59,260 bases of DNA, taken from NCBI GenBank assembly GCA_041862375.1, contig JBGVTE010000130.1, positions 1 through 59,260 on the forward strand, read 5' to 3'. The notes beneath the pieces were generated by a model. The model saw only the letters and a list, made by a program, of their open reading frames with translations. It was not told the origin of the DNA and did no database searches. This DNA comes from WVZL01 sp041862375. Its GTDB lineage: Bacteria; Acidobacteriota; Aminicenantia; Aminicenantales; Aminicenantaceae. The position numbers were made by a program, and so were the translations under genes. Each line of letters starts with the position of its first letter. The first letter of the stretch is position 1. Of this stretch, positions 1 through 7,928 are shown one piece after another.

Positions 1-129
1 TTATCTATCGTGTTTGCCGTTGAATATGTTGTTTTGAATGTGAGACACTCATTCCAGGCTGTCAGATGATGTAAATCCGGGAAAATTGTGCGAGATTCAA
101 TGCCATCCCCAAAACCAAATTCCTATATT

Positions 130-292
130 TAACTCTGCCGCCTGGCCCGTGGCTTACTTTGCCGTTTCTAACTGGCTGCAGAATTTTGCTTTCCGGACAA
201 AGATCGGATTGGAGTTTTTTTTGCTGTCTGGGAGCCTGGCTCTGGTCATTTCACTGCTTACATTCTGCTATCAAACCATTAAAGCCGCCCTC
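130..292 (+). pseudogene. Relic of an FtsX-type ABC permease C-terminus
   Basis: The reading frame over this stretch gives a peptide with AWPVAYFAVSNWLQNFAF followed by a hydrophobic helix. It closely parallels the C-terminus of the permease at 724-3336 (AWPVATYAMSKWLQNFAY). It breaks off at TIKAA, where the intact protein continues to NPVDSLRYE, and runs into a T-rich tract instead. No upstream part of the permease is present in frame in the window. I read it as the decayed last helix of a second, related permease that once lay upstream. The similarity is seen directly; the tandem-copy history is inferred. Confidence 0.6.
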
Positions 293-330
293 TTTTTTTC
301 GATTTTTTTATTTTTTTTGTAAACCTTTTA

Positions 331-373
331 TCCGATAATATCGTATAATGAAGTGACATGTCCGATAAAATCG
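331..373 (+). promoter_or_regulatory. PadR promoter with two operator-like palindromes
   Basis: Two near-identical sites, CGATAATATCG (333-343) and CGATAAAATCG (363-373), are both preceded by TC. Each is a palindrome around its centre, and the centres are 30 bp apart, about three helical turns. A perfect TATAAT (-10) at 344-349 directly abuts the first site, so a bound protein would cover the promoter; no good -35 is visible. PadR proteins typically repress their own operon through such dyads. Autoregulation is inferred from this layout. Confidence 0.55.
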
Positions 374-395
374 TTAAAGAGGCGAGGCCCCAAAA

Positions 396-716
396 ATGAA
401 AAAACTGACCATAAACGAGCAGATCTTCCTGATCGCCATCTGGCACCTCAAAGATCAAGCGTACGGAATCAAAATCAGAGAGCGGATCATCGAATTGACG
501 GGAAGCTCCATGGTTTTCGGGACTCTTTACAACACTCTCGATTATCTCGTCAAAAAAAGCTATATCGAAGCCAAAAAAAAGGATCCCGAAGAAGACAGCC
601 AAAACAGAAAGAGAGTCTTCTACACGATCACCAAAGAGGGTATCGAAGCCCTCCAGAACGCACGCAAACTCCAGAACGCTCTGTGGAAAAACATTCCGGA
701 TTTTTCAGCCAAATAA
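396..716 (+). CDS. PadR family transcriptional regulator
   Basis: A 106-aa protein with the compact PadR winged-helix layout. A helical N-terminus (KLTINEQIFLIAIWHLKDQAYGI) is followed by the recognition region (SSMVFGTLYNTLDYLVKKSYIE) and the beta wing with RKRVFYTITKEG. The family binds DNA as dimers and often controls efflux or permease genes. Only 7 bp separate its stop from the large permease downstream, so the two form an operon. GAGGCGAGG lies upstream of the ATG. Two palindromes at the promoter suggest autoregulation. The inducing signal cannot be read from the sequence. Confidence 0.9.
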   Translation: MKKLTINEQIFLIAIWHLKDQAYGIKIRERIIELTGSSMVFGTLYNTLDYLVKKSYIEAKKKDPEEDSQNRKRVFYTITKEGIEALQNARKLQNALWKNIPDFSAK

Positions 717-723
717 ATACCTC

Positions 724-3336
724 ATGAGAAAAAACAAATCTAGGCCGCCTTTCATACCGAGGCTTCTTCTCCACCTGATGAGAGAGTACGTGCAAACCTA
801 TTCCATGGATGAAGACCTCAACGAGATCTACCAGGCCTTGGTCAAAAGCTGCGGCCGTTTTAGGGCCGCACTCTGGTACTGGTCTCAGTCACTGGGATCT
901 TTTCCCGAATATTTGAAACTCACCATCTCTTGGAGGACAGCCATGTTCGGAAATTATTTTAAGTCCGCACTCAGAAACTTGACCAAACACAAAGGATTCT
1001 CTTTGATCAACATCTCGGGTTTGGCCGTCGGCATGGCCTGCTGCATCCTGATTCTTCTCTACGTCCGCTATGAAACGAGTTTCGACAAATTTCACAAAAA
1101 TTCGGAGGGAATCTACCGGGTTCTTTTCAATATCGGAGGAACTTACCGGGGAAAAAGCCGGTTCAACGCCACAGCCGGCATCCTGGCTCCGGCCATGAAA
1201 GACAACTTCCCGGAAGTCCTCCACACCGCCCGGGTGTTCAAGCACGGCAGAGTCGACGTCAGCACAAACGAGAACAAAAGATTCACGGAAACCCGTTTTT
1301 ATTTCGCCGATCCTGATTTTCTGAAAATGTTCACATTTCCGCTGGTCGAGGGATATCCCGAGACCGCATTGAACGAACCGTTTACGGTGCTCGTTTCCAG
1401 AAACACAGTCAAAAGATATTTCGGAAACAGGGATCCGGTCGGCAAAACCATCAGCGTGAACAGCGAATGGAACTACCTCATTACGGGAATCCTCGAAGAA
1501 ACACCCGAAAACTCCCACATTCACCCGGATTTTCTGGCTTCATTCTCGTCCTTCATGCAAATCCAGGGGGAGGAGAGGTTCGATGAATGGGGGAGGATGA
1601 CCAACGTCACTTATTTTCTGATGGATAAAAACGCCGATGCACAGGAATTTGAAACCAAACTGGACGCTTTCTATAAACAGAATATGGGATCGACAGATAC
1701 AGTCACCTCGAAAATAGAAATCCAACCGCTGAAAAAAATCCATTTTTACGATCAGGCCATGGACGAACTCGAACTGGGCACGGATGTCCGGACAATCTAC
1801 ATTTTTTCCGCAATCGCTTTTTTCATTCTCCTGATCGCGGCTTTCAATTATATGAACCTTTCCACGGCCAGATCCTCCCTGCGGCGCCGGGAAGTGGGAT
1901 TGAGAAAGGTCGTCGGGGCATCGCGGCAAACGCTTATCAAACAGTTTTTCGGTGAGTCGACACTTGTCACGTTTATCGCCTTTTTTGGATCCCTTCTGCT
2001 CTTGATCCTTTTTCTCCCGAAATTCAGCGCCTATATCGGAAAGCCCCTGTCCTTTCGACTGCTGGCGGACCCTCTGGTTTTGACGGCGATAGGCGGCATC
2101 CTCGTTTTTATCGCCCTCGTATCCGGCAGCTATCCCGCACTTCTTCTGTCCTCTTTTTCTCCCATCGGTGTTTTGAAGGGAAATTCGAATCTGCAGGGGA
2201 GCGGACCTTTCCATTTCAGGAATCTTCTCGTCATGCTCCAGTTTTCCATTTCCATAGCCCTCGTTTTCTGTATGAGCGTGACCATAAACCAGCTCCGCTT
2301 CATCAAGAACAGGGACCTTGGCTTTGTCAAGGACTATGTTCTGACTCTGAATGCCTCGCAGCTTTTCGAGGAGAAGGGATATGAAGCGGTCAAAAATGAG
2401 CTTCTGGCCTCTTCAGGAATTTTGGATATGACTTGCTCCAGCTACCTTCCCGTCAATATCGGCTCGGGCGGGCCGGTCGACTGGGAGGGAAGACCTGAAG
2501 AGGAAACTCTCGTTGCCCACATGCTCTGGGTGGATGAGAATTTTTTCGACTTCTACGGAATCCCCATCGTCCAGGGCCGGAACTTTTCCAAAGAATTCGG
2601 GACGGATAAGGGAATATCTTATATCCTCAATGAAAAAGCCATAAAGGAAATCGGATGGACGGATCCCATAGGAAAAAGATTCAGTGTGGATGCGGATATG
2701 AAAGCGGCCGGGCCTGTGATCGGCGTCGTGGAGGATTTCCATTACCAGCCCCTTCATCTCGAGATTCAGCCCCTTCACATACGGTATTTGGATGTACCCT
2801 GGGGATGGCTGTCGTTGAGGTTGAATCCTCAGAGTATTCCGGAGACTCTGGCTTTTCTGGAGAAGAAATGGTCTGAACTGGCGCCGAAGTACACCTTCGA
2901 ATATTCCTTCCTCGATGAGCAGCTCGATAGATTGTACGCATCCGAGGAGAAGCTGGGGCAGAGTTTTAACGGGTTTGCCATTCTGGCTATTCTGATTGCC
3001 TGCCTGGGTCTTTACGGATTGGCCTCTTTTGTCACCGAGCGCCGGACAAAGGAAATCGGGATCCGGAAAGTGCTGGGCGCTTCTTCCCCCCAGTTGCTGC
3101 TTCTACTGTCGAGAGACTTTTTGAAATGGGTGATTCTGGCCAATGTGATCGCCTGGCCGGTCGCCACCTATGCCATGTCCAAATGGCTTCAGAATTTCGC
3201 CTATCACGTGCCGCTGAGCCTTTGGATCTATTTTTTGTCCGGCCTCAGCGCCTTTGTGGTCGCCTTTATCGTCGTCTGCTCCAAATCTCTCAGAGCCGCC
3301 GCCTCGAATCCTGTGGATTCCCTACGGTATGAGTGA
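724..3336 (+). CDS. ABC transporter permease with N-terminal prefix domain (FtsX/MacB type)
   Basis: An 870-aa membrane protein. Residues 1 to about 75 form a soluble prefix (RPPFIPRLLLHLMREYVQTY...), the kind found on permeases encoded beside PadR genes. Next comes a helix (GLAVGMACCILILLYVRY), a large extracytoplasmic MacB_PCD domain, and an FtsX helix bundle containing STARSSLRRREVGLRKVVGA. A second periplasmic domain and second FtsX bundle (ERRTKEIGIRKVLGA) end in NPVDSLRYE. The duplicated layout is typical of these permeases. No ATPase gene is adjacent within the window, so its partner must lie elsewhere. By eye its base composition is richer in G+C than the genes after 4,997. The substrate is unknown. 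Confidence 0.88.
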   Translation: MRKNKSRPPFIPRLLLHLMREYVQTYSMDEDLNEIYQALVKSCGRFRAALWYWSQSLGSFPEYLKLTISWRTAMFGNYFKSALRNLTKHKGFSLINISGLAVGMACCILILLYVRYETSFDKFHKNSEGIYRVLFNIGGTYRGKSRFNATAGILAPAMKDNFPEVLHTARVFKHGRVDVSTNENKRFTETRFYFADPDFLKMFTFPLVEGYPETALNEPFTVLVSRNTVKRYFGNRDPVGKTISVNSEWNYLITGILEETPENSHIHPDFLASFSSFMQIQGEERFDEWGRMTNVTYFLMDKNADAQEFETKLDAFYKQNMGSTDTVTSKIEIQPLKKIHFYDQAMDELELGTDVRTIYIFSAIAFFILLIAAFNYMNLSTARSSLRRREVGLRKVVGASRQTLIKQFFGESTLVTFIAFFGSLLLLILFLPKFSAYIGKPLSFRLLADPLVLTAIGGILVFIALVSGSYPALLLSSFSPIGVLKGNSNLQGSGPFHFRNLLVMLQFSISIALVFCMSVTINQLRFIKNRDLGFVKDYVLTLNASQLFEEKGYEAVKNELLASSGILDMTCSSYLPVNIGSGGPVDWEGRPEEETLVAHMLWVDENFFDFYGIPIVQGRNFSKEFGTDKGISYILNEKAIKEIGWTDPIGKRFSVDADMKAAGPVIGVVEDFHYQPLHLEIQPLHIRYLDVPWGWLSLRLNPQSIPETLAFLEKKWSELAPKYTFEYSFLDEQLDRLYASEEKLGQSFNGFAILAILIACLGLYGLASFVTERRTKEIGIRKVLGASSPQLLLLLSRDFLKWVILANVIAWPVATYAMSKWLQNFAYHVPLSLWIYFLSGLSAFVVAFIVVCSKSLRAAASNPVDSLRYE

Positions 3337-3420
3337 TTTCTGTGGTTTTGTTTATTTAACGAGAATACTTCTGTTAAAAGCTCTTGCTCATCGAAGAGCA
3401 GTGCCCGAGAATTGTAGGTA

Positions 3421-4414
3421 TGTCAGACCCTCCTGGACACTTTGTGTTATTTTGTAAGCTACAAAAAGGAGGTCTGAGATATGCAAAAAGAAGTCAGAGA
3501 GGCATTCAGAGTCCATTTCAAATGGACAGTTCTTGAATATGCTAAAGTTTGTCGCACTGTGGCCGAGGCTTGTCGTGAATTCGAAGTGCCAAGGTCAACG
3601 TTCTATGGTTGGAAGAAAGCGTTCGATAAAGAGGGAAAGGCAGGTTTAGCCAGAAAAAAACCTATTGCCCGGAACCATCCAAGAAGCTTAGCCCAAGATG
3701 TCGTTGATAAGATTCTTCACTTGAGACAGACATATAAACTGGGGCCCGAGAGAATCACCTGGTATCTTGAACGCTATCATGGGATTAAAACATCAGAATC
3801 CAGCGTCTACCGCACTCTCGTTCGAAACGGTATGAAGCGTTTACCAAAGAGTGCGCCCCGTAGAGCTATTCACACTCGACGTTATGCCAAAAAAGTCCCC
3901 GGCCATCACATTCAGGTTGATGTCAAATTTGTTTCTCTGAGGAACTTTGAGGGCAATAGAGTCAGACGTTTTCAATATACGGCGATTGACGATGCCACCC
4001 GGATCAGGGCGATGAAAATCTACCCACGTCACAATCAGCAGAACGCTATAAAGTTTATTGATTATGTGATTGAGAAATTCCCTTTCCGCATCCATACGAT
4101 TCGGACAGACCGAGGCCATGAGTTTCAAGCCCAATTTCATTGGCATGTTGAGGATAAAGGGATAAGACACATCTATATCAAGCCTCGATCTCCACAACTC
4201 AACGGAAAGGTCGAGAGATCCCTCCGGACGGATCAGGAAGAATTTTATCAGCTGTTGACATATACGGATGATGTGGATTTAAATGAGAAATTAGCGGAGT
4301 GGGAGCGATTCTATAATATGGATCGTCCGCATGGAGCATTCAAGGGTAAAACTCCCTATGAAGCTATGAGGAGTATATTAGAATAATTGAAATATTGCCC
4401 GGGAGGGTATGAAA
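3421..4414 (+). mobile_element. IS481-like insertion sequence with imperfect terminal inverted repeats
   Basis: A single transposase gene is bracketed by imperfect 19-bp inverted ends, TGTCAGACCCTCCTGGACA at 3421-3439 and the complement of TTTCATACCCTCCCGGGCA at 4396-4414. They match at 15 of 19 positions. The right end departs from the TG start, so the exact tips are uncertain; a slightly longer TGTA...TACA version (3413-4421) is also possible. I could not identify a convincing target-site duplication. It lies between the permease and an integrase relic, inside the putative island. Confidence 0.65.
3481..4386 (+). CDS. IS481 family transposase (DDE integrase core)
   Basis: A 301-aa intact protein. 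Residues about 20-60 form a helix-turn-helix (TVAEACREFEVPRSTFYGWKK), followed by a second DNA-binding segment. The rve-type catalytic core carries the DDE triad as D147 (IQVDVKF), D210 (IRTDRGHEF) and E245 (NGKVERS). The 34-residue gap between the second Asp and the Glu fits IS481/IS3-like enzymes. A strong AAAAAGGAGG ribosome site precedes the ATG. Nothing in the frame suggests inactivation, so the element could still be active. Confidence 0.93.
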   Translation: MQKEVREAFRVHFKWTVLEYAKVCRTVAEACREFEVPRSTFYGWKKAFDKEGKAGLARKKPIARNHPRSLAQDVVDKILHLRQTYKLGPERITWYLERYHGIKTSESSVYRTLVRNGMKRLPKSAPRRAIHTRRYAKKVPGHHIQVDVKFVSLRNFEGNRVRRFQYTAIDDATRIRAMKIYPRHNQQNAIKFIDYVIEKFPFRIHTIRTDRGHEFQAQFHWHVEDKGIRHIYIKPRSPQLNGKVERSLRTDQEEFYQLLTYTDDVDLNEKLAEWERFYNMDRPHGAFKGKTPYEAMRSILE

Positions 4415-4452
4415 TATTACAGTTTAGTTTTTCCGTTTAAATTGTAAGGTAA

Positions 4453-4869
4453 TCTTTTGAAGATGCTTGTCGGAGAGCTGGCATTCAGGATCTCACATTC
4501 CACGATCTGAGAAGAACATTTGGGACTAGACTGTTAGAAAAAGGAGTTGATATTGTCACCATCCAAAAGTTATACGGACATTCAAGCGTTCTGGTGACTC
4601 AAAGGTATCTCCACCCAAAGGATGAAATAATTAAAGAAGCTGTCGAACTTCTGGCTAAAATTTCCAAAGCACAAGCTAAAGAAGCAGAAATTTTGTCCCA
4701 TCACAGGCACACGAAAGATGAGAGACTAGGGGGAGAAGCATACAACTTCATTATTTTCAGTAAATTAGAGATGGAAAAAAGAAGTGGCGCACTGGACTCA
4801 AAATCCAGCGGAGCATTTTGTTCCATGTGGGTTAGAATCCCTCCTCCGGCACCATTTTCCCCTTCCTAG
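4453..4869 (+). pseudogene. C-terminal remnant of a tyrosine recombinase/integrase
   Basis: Translation in the frame starting at 4453 gives SFEDACRRAGI, then the phage-integrase core motifs HDLRRTF (HxxR), KLYGHSS and TQRYLHP with the nucleophilic Tyr. The N-terminal arm and the first catalytic Arg and Lys are absent, and a stop lies just upstream at 4450-4452, so only about the last 90 residues of the enzyme survive. The frame then reads on through the tRNA-Leu 3' fragment to a stop at 4869, giving a meaningless tail (LDSKSSG...WVRIPPPAP). The short open frame starting at 4594 is part of this relic and not a separate gene. Confidence 0.8.
4786..4854 (+). tRNA. 3' fragment of tRNA-Leu(CAA), probable attachment-site scar
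   Basis: An anticodon stem-loop CTGGA-CTCAAAA-TCCAG (4792-4808; anticodon CAA at 4799-4801) is followed by a variable-arm region, a T-arm (4827-4843), the 3' acceptor strand CTCCGGC (4844-4850) and ACCA. There is no 5' acceptor strand (GCCGGAG would be expected) and no D-arm upstream. The T-arm has one mismatch, and the loop reads TTAGAAT instead of TTCGAAT, so this is not a working tRNA. Integrases that use tRNA 3' ends leave exactly this kind of fragment at one border, and the integrase relic beside it fits. Confidence 0.75.
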
Positions 4870-4880
4870 GTTACACACAA

Positions 4881-4950
4881 CAGGAGCTCCTGATGGCGAC
4901 TGACGATATAACTCCTCCTAGACAGCAAAGTCAATTGCTGGATAGGGAGG
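4881..4950. other. Palindrome and hairpin in the spacer beyond the tRNA fragment
   Basis: CAGGAGCTCCTG (4881-4892) is a perfect 12-bp palindrome. Thirty bases on, CAGCAA (4923-4928) pairs with TTGCTG (4935-4940), and flanking CCTA/TAGG extends the stem to form an imperfect hairpin from about 4912 to 4950. It lies downstream of the leftward permease stop (4997) in that gene's direction, so it could act as a terminator. There is no clear T-run on that strand, so the role is open. Confidence 0.35.
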
Positions 4951-4996
4951 GAATTAAAAAGATGATGTGATATGGATTTAATACAGGATCAGAATC

Positions 4997-6232
4997 TCAT
5001 TCATAACGCAGGGCCTCGATCGGGTTCAGCTTGGAGGCAGTATAAGCAGGGTAAATCCCAAATATTAGCCCCACTGAGACAGCGATGCCAAAAGAGATGA
5101 TGATCGAGATGACTGAGATCAAGGTCCTCCAATGAGCCAGGAGACTCACTGCTTTAGAAATAACATATCCTGATCCGATTCCTAAGAAACCTCCAACAAG
5201 GCTGATAAAGACAGCCTCAGCCACAAACTGGCCCAAAATATCTATTTGTCTGGCTCCAATCGCTCTTCTTATACCAATTTCCCTTGTCCTTTCCAGTACA
5301 GAAGCCAGCATGATATTCATGATACCTATACCGCCCACAAGCAGAGAGATGCCGGCAATACAACCCATTGCGACGTTAAAAATGCGCTGGGTTTCCTGAG
5401 TTTGATGAAGGAGTTCCTCAGGGACTATGATTTTGTAATCCTTTGTGCTCCGGTGGAGACGATAAAGAAGCCGATTAATGTAAACAGCTGCATCTCTGAT
5501 GTACCCTGGATCTTCCATTGTTACAGCTATCTCACTTAACTGGGATTCGTACTGCTCAAGCTCGAATTTCTTCAGAGCTGTATTGATGGGAATGTAAATA
5601 TCGTTGGAGATGCTCTCTATCTCAATCCCTTCAATTTCGCCTCTGGCTTTTCCTTTCTTGAGTATTGTTCCGATGATTTCAAACCATTGGTTGTTGATTT
5701 TTATCCTTTTCCCAATGGGATTTTGAAAGGCAAAAAGGTCTCTTCTGACTTTATGGCCGATGACACATACATTCGCATGCTGGACGTTATCATGTTCATC
5801 AAAAAAGCGTCCTCTATCTACTAATAAGTTGAGAGTCAGAGGGTACCGTTGATCAGTTCCTATAATCCGGGCATCGCTTTTACCGTCAATAGATCGTATA
5901 AAATCAGGCTTGATCAATTTTTGAGGAGAAAGGTGTTTTATATAAGGAATACCCTCTTGCAGAGCGATGAAATCCTTTAAAGAAAGCCCGGGGGATTTCT
6001 CTCTAATGGTTTTCAGCATATCTTCCTCGTATTCAAGGTTCTGGATAATGATGTTCTTGGCTCCCATGAGATTAATAATTTCCAGAGCTTCTTTTTTGGC
6101 GCCTTCTCCTATGGAGAGCATAGAAATTACTGCCCCGACTCCAAAAATAATGCCAAGCATGGTTAAAAAAGTACGGAGCTTGTGAGTTGCTAATCCTGAA
6201 AATCCGACATTTATTATTTCAGAAAAATTCAT
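4997..6232 (-). CDS. MacB-like ABC transporter permease
   Basis: A 411-aa protein with the classic MacB/YknZ layout. The first helix is LRTFLTMLGIIFGVGAVISM, then a periplasmic MacB_PCD domain (about residues 45-270), then three FtsX helices. The cytoplasmic loop carries ERTREIGIRRAIGA, and the C-terminus is LNPIEALRYE. The family works with an ATPase and a periplasmic adaptor, exporting peptides, lipoproteins or drugs by a mechanotransmission cycle. It follows its adaptor gene by 34 bp on the same strand. No MacB-type ATPase lies on either side, which is unusual because the three genes are normally contiguous. Confidence 0.9.
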   Translation of the reverse strand: MNFSEIINVGFSGLATHKLRTFLTMLGIIFGVGAVISMLSIGEGAKKEALEIINLMGAKNIIIQNLEYEEDMLKTIREKSPGLSLKDFIALQEGIPYIKHLSPQKLIKPDFIRSIDGKSDARIIGTDQRYPLTLNLLVDRGRFFDEHDNVQHANVCVIGHKVRRDLFAFQNPIGKRIKINNQWFEIIGTILKKGKARGEIEGIEIESISNDIYIPINTALKKFELEQYESQLSEIAVTMEDPGYIRDAAVYINRLLYRLHRSTKDYKIIVPEELLHQTQETQRIFNVAMGCIAGISLLVGGIGIMNIMLASVLERTREIGIRRAIGARQIDILGQFVAEAVFISLVGGFLGIGSGYVISKAVSLLAHWRTLISVISIIISFGIAVSVGLIFGIYPAYTASKLNPIEALRYE

Positions 6233-6266
6233 GGAGTTAATCTATCCCATGGTAACAATACATTCC

Positions 6267-7520
6267 TCATCTAGTTGAGGATTCTTTAGGAGTGGGGATT
6301 TCCTCAACTTCCGGCCCTCCAAAAGGATCTCGCAAAGCAATCCTATTTCCAGGAGAAAGACCTTGAGTAACGATTATATGAGTGGTGTTTCTATCTCCCA
6401 AGACAACCTCTTGCTTTTTAGGAGATCGACTTCCCATCATATAAACAATCGTCTTGCCCTCTCTTTCAAAAACTGATTCGATCGGCACAGAGACAACATC
6501 AGGAATTTTTTTGATGATAATATCCACCATACAAGTCATACCAGGCCTCATCCGAGAGTCCATCTCATCCAAAGAGACAATTGTTTCAAAAGTCTTTATT
6601 TTGGCATCCCAATCTTTTTTGGTGGCCATGGAAGCAACTCTCTCCACTTTTCCACTGAGTTTCTTGTCTGGAAAGGCATCTATACTGATCAAGGCTTCCT
6701 GTTCAGGCTTGACTTTTGATACATCCACTTCATTCAGGTGCATTTTAATCTCCATGGATGAAAGGTCTGGAATTTCGAGAATCGGATATCCAGGCCAAAC
6801 TTGATCCCCCTCCTGAACCTTACTCATTCCTGTTCCTTTCCATATTTCCTTTAAGACAACCAATCCCTCTTTCGGCGCTCGAAGTGTCATATCATCCAGG
6901 CTTTTTTTGGCCATTGTATAGTCTGCCTCGGCCTTGGTTCTTTTTTCGTACAGGACATTCAGATCTGCTTCATTGGACTTACTTTGAGATTCCATTTTCT
7001 TAAGAGTTTCTTGGTGCTTCTTTTCTGCTTGTTTATAACGGAGCTTTATTTTCTCTTGCTCAACTTCGGAAAGTAAAATTGTTTTTTTTAACTCCAGTTT
7101 CGCCTCTTCATACTGCAGATTAGTATTATCCAATTCCATCTGGTTAGTTCTATTTTGGCTTTCTATATCAGATAACTTCTTTTCTATTTCATTTTGAGCA
7201 ATTTTTAAATCAGATAAGCTTTTCAGCATCTCTTGTTGCTTTTCTACTTTGTCAAACTGGACCACAATATCTCCTTCTTTGACTTTGCTGCCGTCTTTTA
7301 TAAGCTTGTTTATTTGAAGTCTTCCCCTGACCCGGGGCGCAGAGACACTCACTGAATGAATAGCAGATAATTCTCCAGCTTCGATTAATTTGATAATAAA
7401 TTCCCCATAATCGACCTCAGTCGAAGCCACAGCTGACTTTGAACCTCTTTGAACTAGAATAAAAACCAAGGCGAAAATGAGAATAAAAACTGATATTCCA
7501 AGGATTATTTTCTTTCTCAT
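6267..7520 (-). CDS. HlyD/MacA-type periplasmic adaptor subunit
   Basis: A 417-aa membrane-fusion protein. An N-terminal anchor helix (IILGISVFILIFALVFILV) leads to the first half of the lipoyl domain (SVSAPRVRGRLQINKLIKDGSKVKEGDIVVQFD). A long coiled-coil hairpin follows (about residues 95-205, rich in K/E/Q), then the second lipoyl half (LRAPKEGLVVL), a beta-barrel and a membrane-proximal domain. It would bridge the permease downstream to an outer-membrane channel. GGAG precedes the ATG on the minus strand. It is the first gene of a two-gene unit lacking both ATPase and TolC. Confidence 0.9.
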   Translation of the reverse strand: MRKKIILGISVFILIFALVFILVQRGSKSAVASTEVDYGEFIIKLIEAGELSAIHSVSVSAPRVRGRLQINKLIKDGSKVKEGDIVVQFDKVEKQQEMLKSLSDLKIAQNEIEKKLSDIESQNRTNQMELDNTNLQYEEAKLELKKTILLSEVEQEKIKLRYKQAEKKHQETLKKMESQSKSNEADLNVLYEKRTKAEADYTMAKKSLDDMTLRAPKEGLVVLKEIWKGTGMSKVQEGDQVWPGYPILEIPDLSSMEIKMHLNEVDVSKVKPEQEALISIDAFPDKKLSGKVERVASMATKKDWDAKIKTFETIVSLDEMDSRMRPGMTCMVDIIIKKIPDVVSVPIESVFEREGKTIVYMMGSRSPKKQEVVLGDRNTTHIIVTQGLSPGNRIALRDPFGGPEVEEIPTPKESSTR

Positions 7521-7928
7521 GATTAAGCTCCATATTCTAATACACTATCGCAGCGGAAAGAGTTTCATTTTCAGGTTCAAATAAAATATTTTTGTAATTC
7601 ATTAATTCTCCCTTTTTGCTTTATTTTCGTTCTATGCCTTACTTTATAATTTTTAGCATAATAAGAAATTAAGGTCAAACTGTTCAGCTTGTTTTGTAAA
7701 CAACCTCGAGCTTAGCTTGCAGGCCTAGCGTCCACCACCACGCTGTTTTTCATGTGATATGTTCATTTAAAGATGTCAGCTGGTAAAAATTTCCAAAAAA
7801 AGGCAAGGAATTTGTTGCAACCTGAAAAGAAATTTTCTATGATTTTTGATTCATCTCTTCTCCCTTTAAAATTGCATGCAATGATTTTTCATTTGCTTTG
7901 ATAATACTTGAGTGCCAAGGAGGTAAAA
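7521..7928. promoter_or_regulatory. Divergent 408-bp spacer with promoter and a 12-bp palindrome
   Basis: The spacer separates the leftward adaptor gene from the rightward beta-barrel gene. For the latter, TTGCAA (7815-7820), a 17-bp gap and TATGAT (7838-7843) form a plausible sigma-70 promoter. ATTGCATGCAAT (7871-7882) is a perfect 12-bp palindrome between that promoter and the start codon, placed where an operator or mRNA structure could act. AGCGT...ACGCT followed by GTTTTT (about 7729-7751) is a small hairpin of unclear use. I see no gene here. Confidence 0.4.

Noticed and set aside
889..2941. Several long open frames opposite or within the large permease
   Set aside because: They are overlaps caused by the G+C-rich codon pattern of the permease; they lack ribosome sites and any recognisable domain.
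3381..3400. CTCTT...AAGAG hairpin after the permease as a terminator
   Set aside because: The stem is short and no T-run follows.
3405..4425. Target-site duplication around the IS481
   Set aside because: Neither choice of element ends gave matching flanks that I could trust.
4594..4869. A 91-codon open frame that could be called a small gene
   Set aside because: Its first part is the integrase C-terminus and its tail is a translation of the tRNA-Leu fragment, so it is debris.
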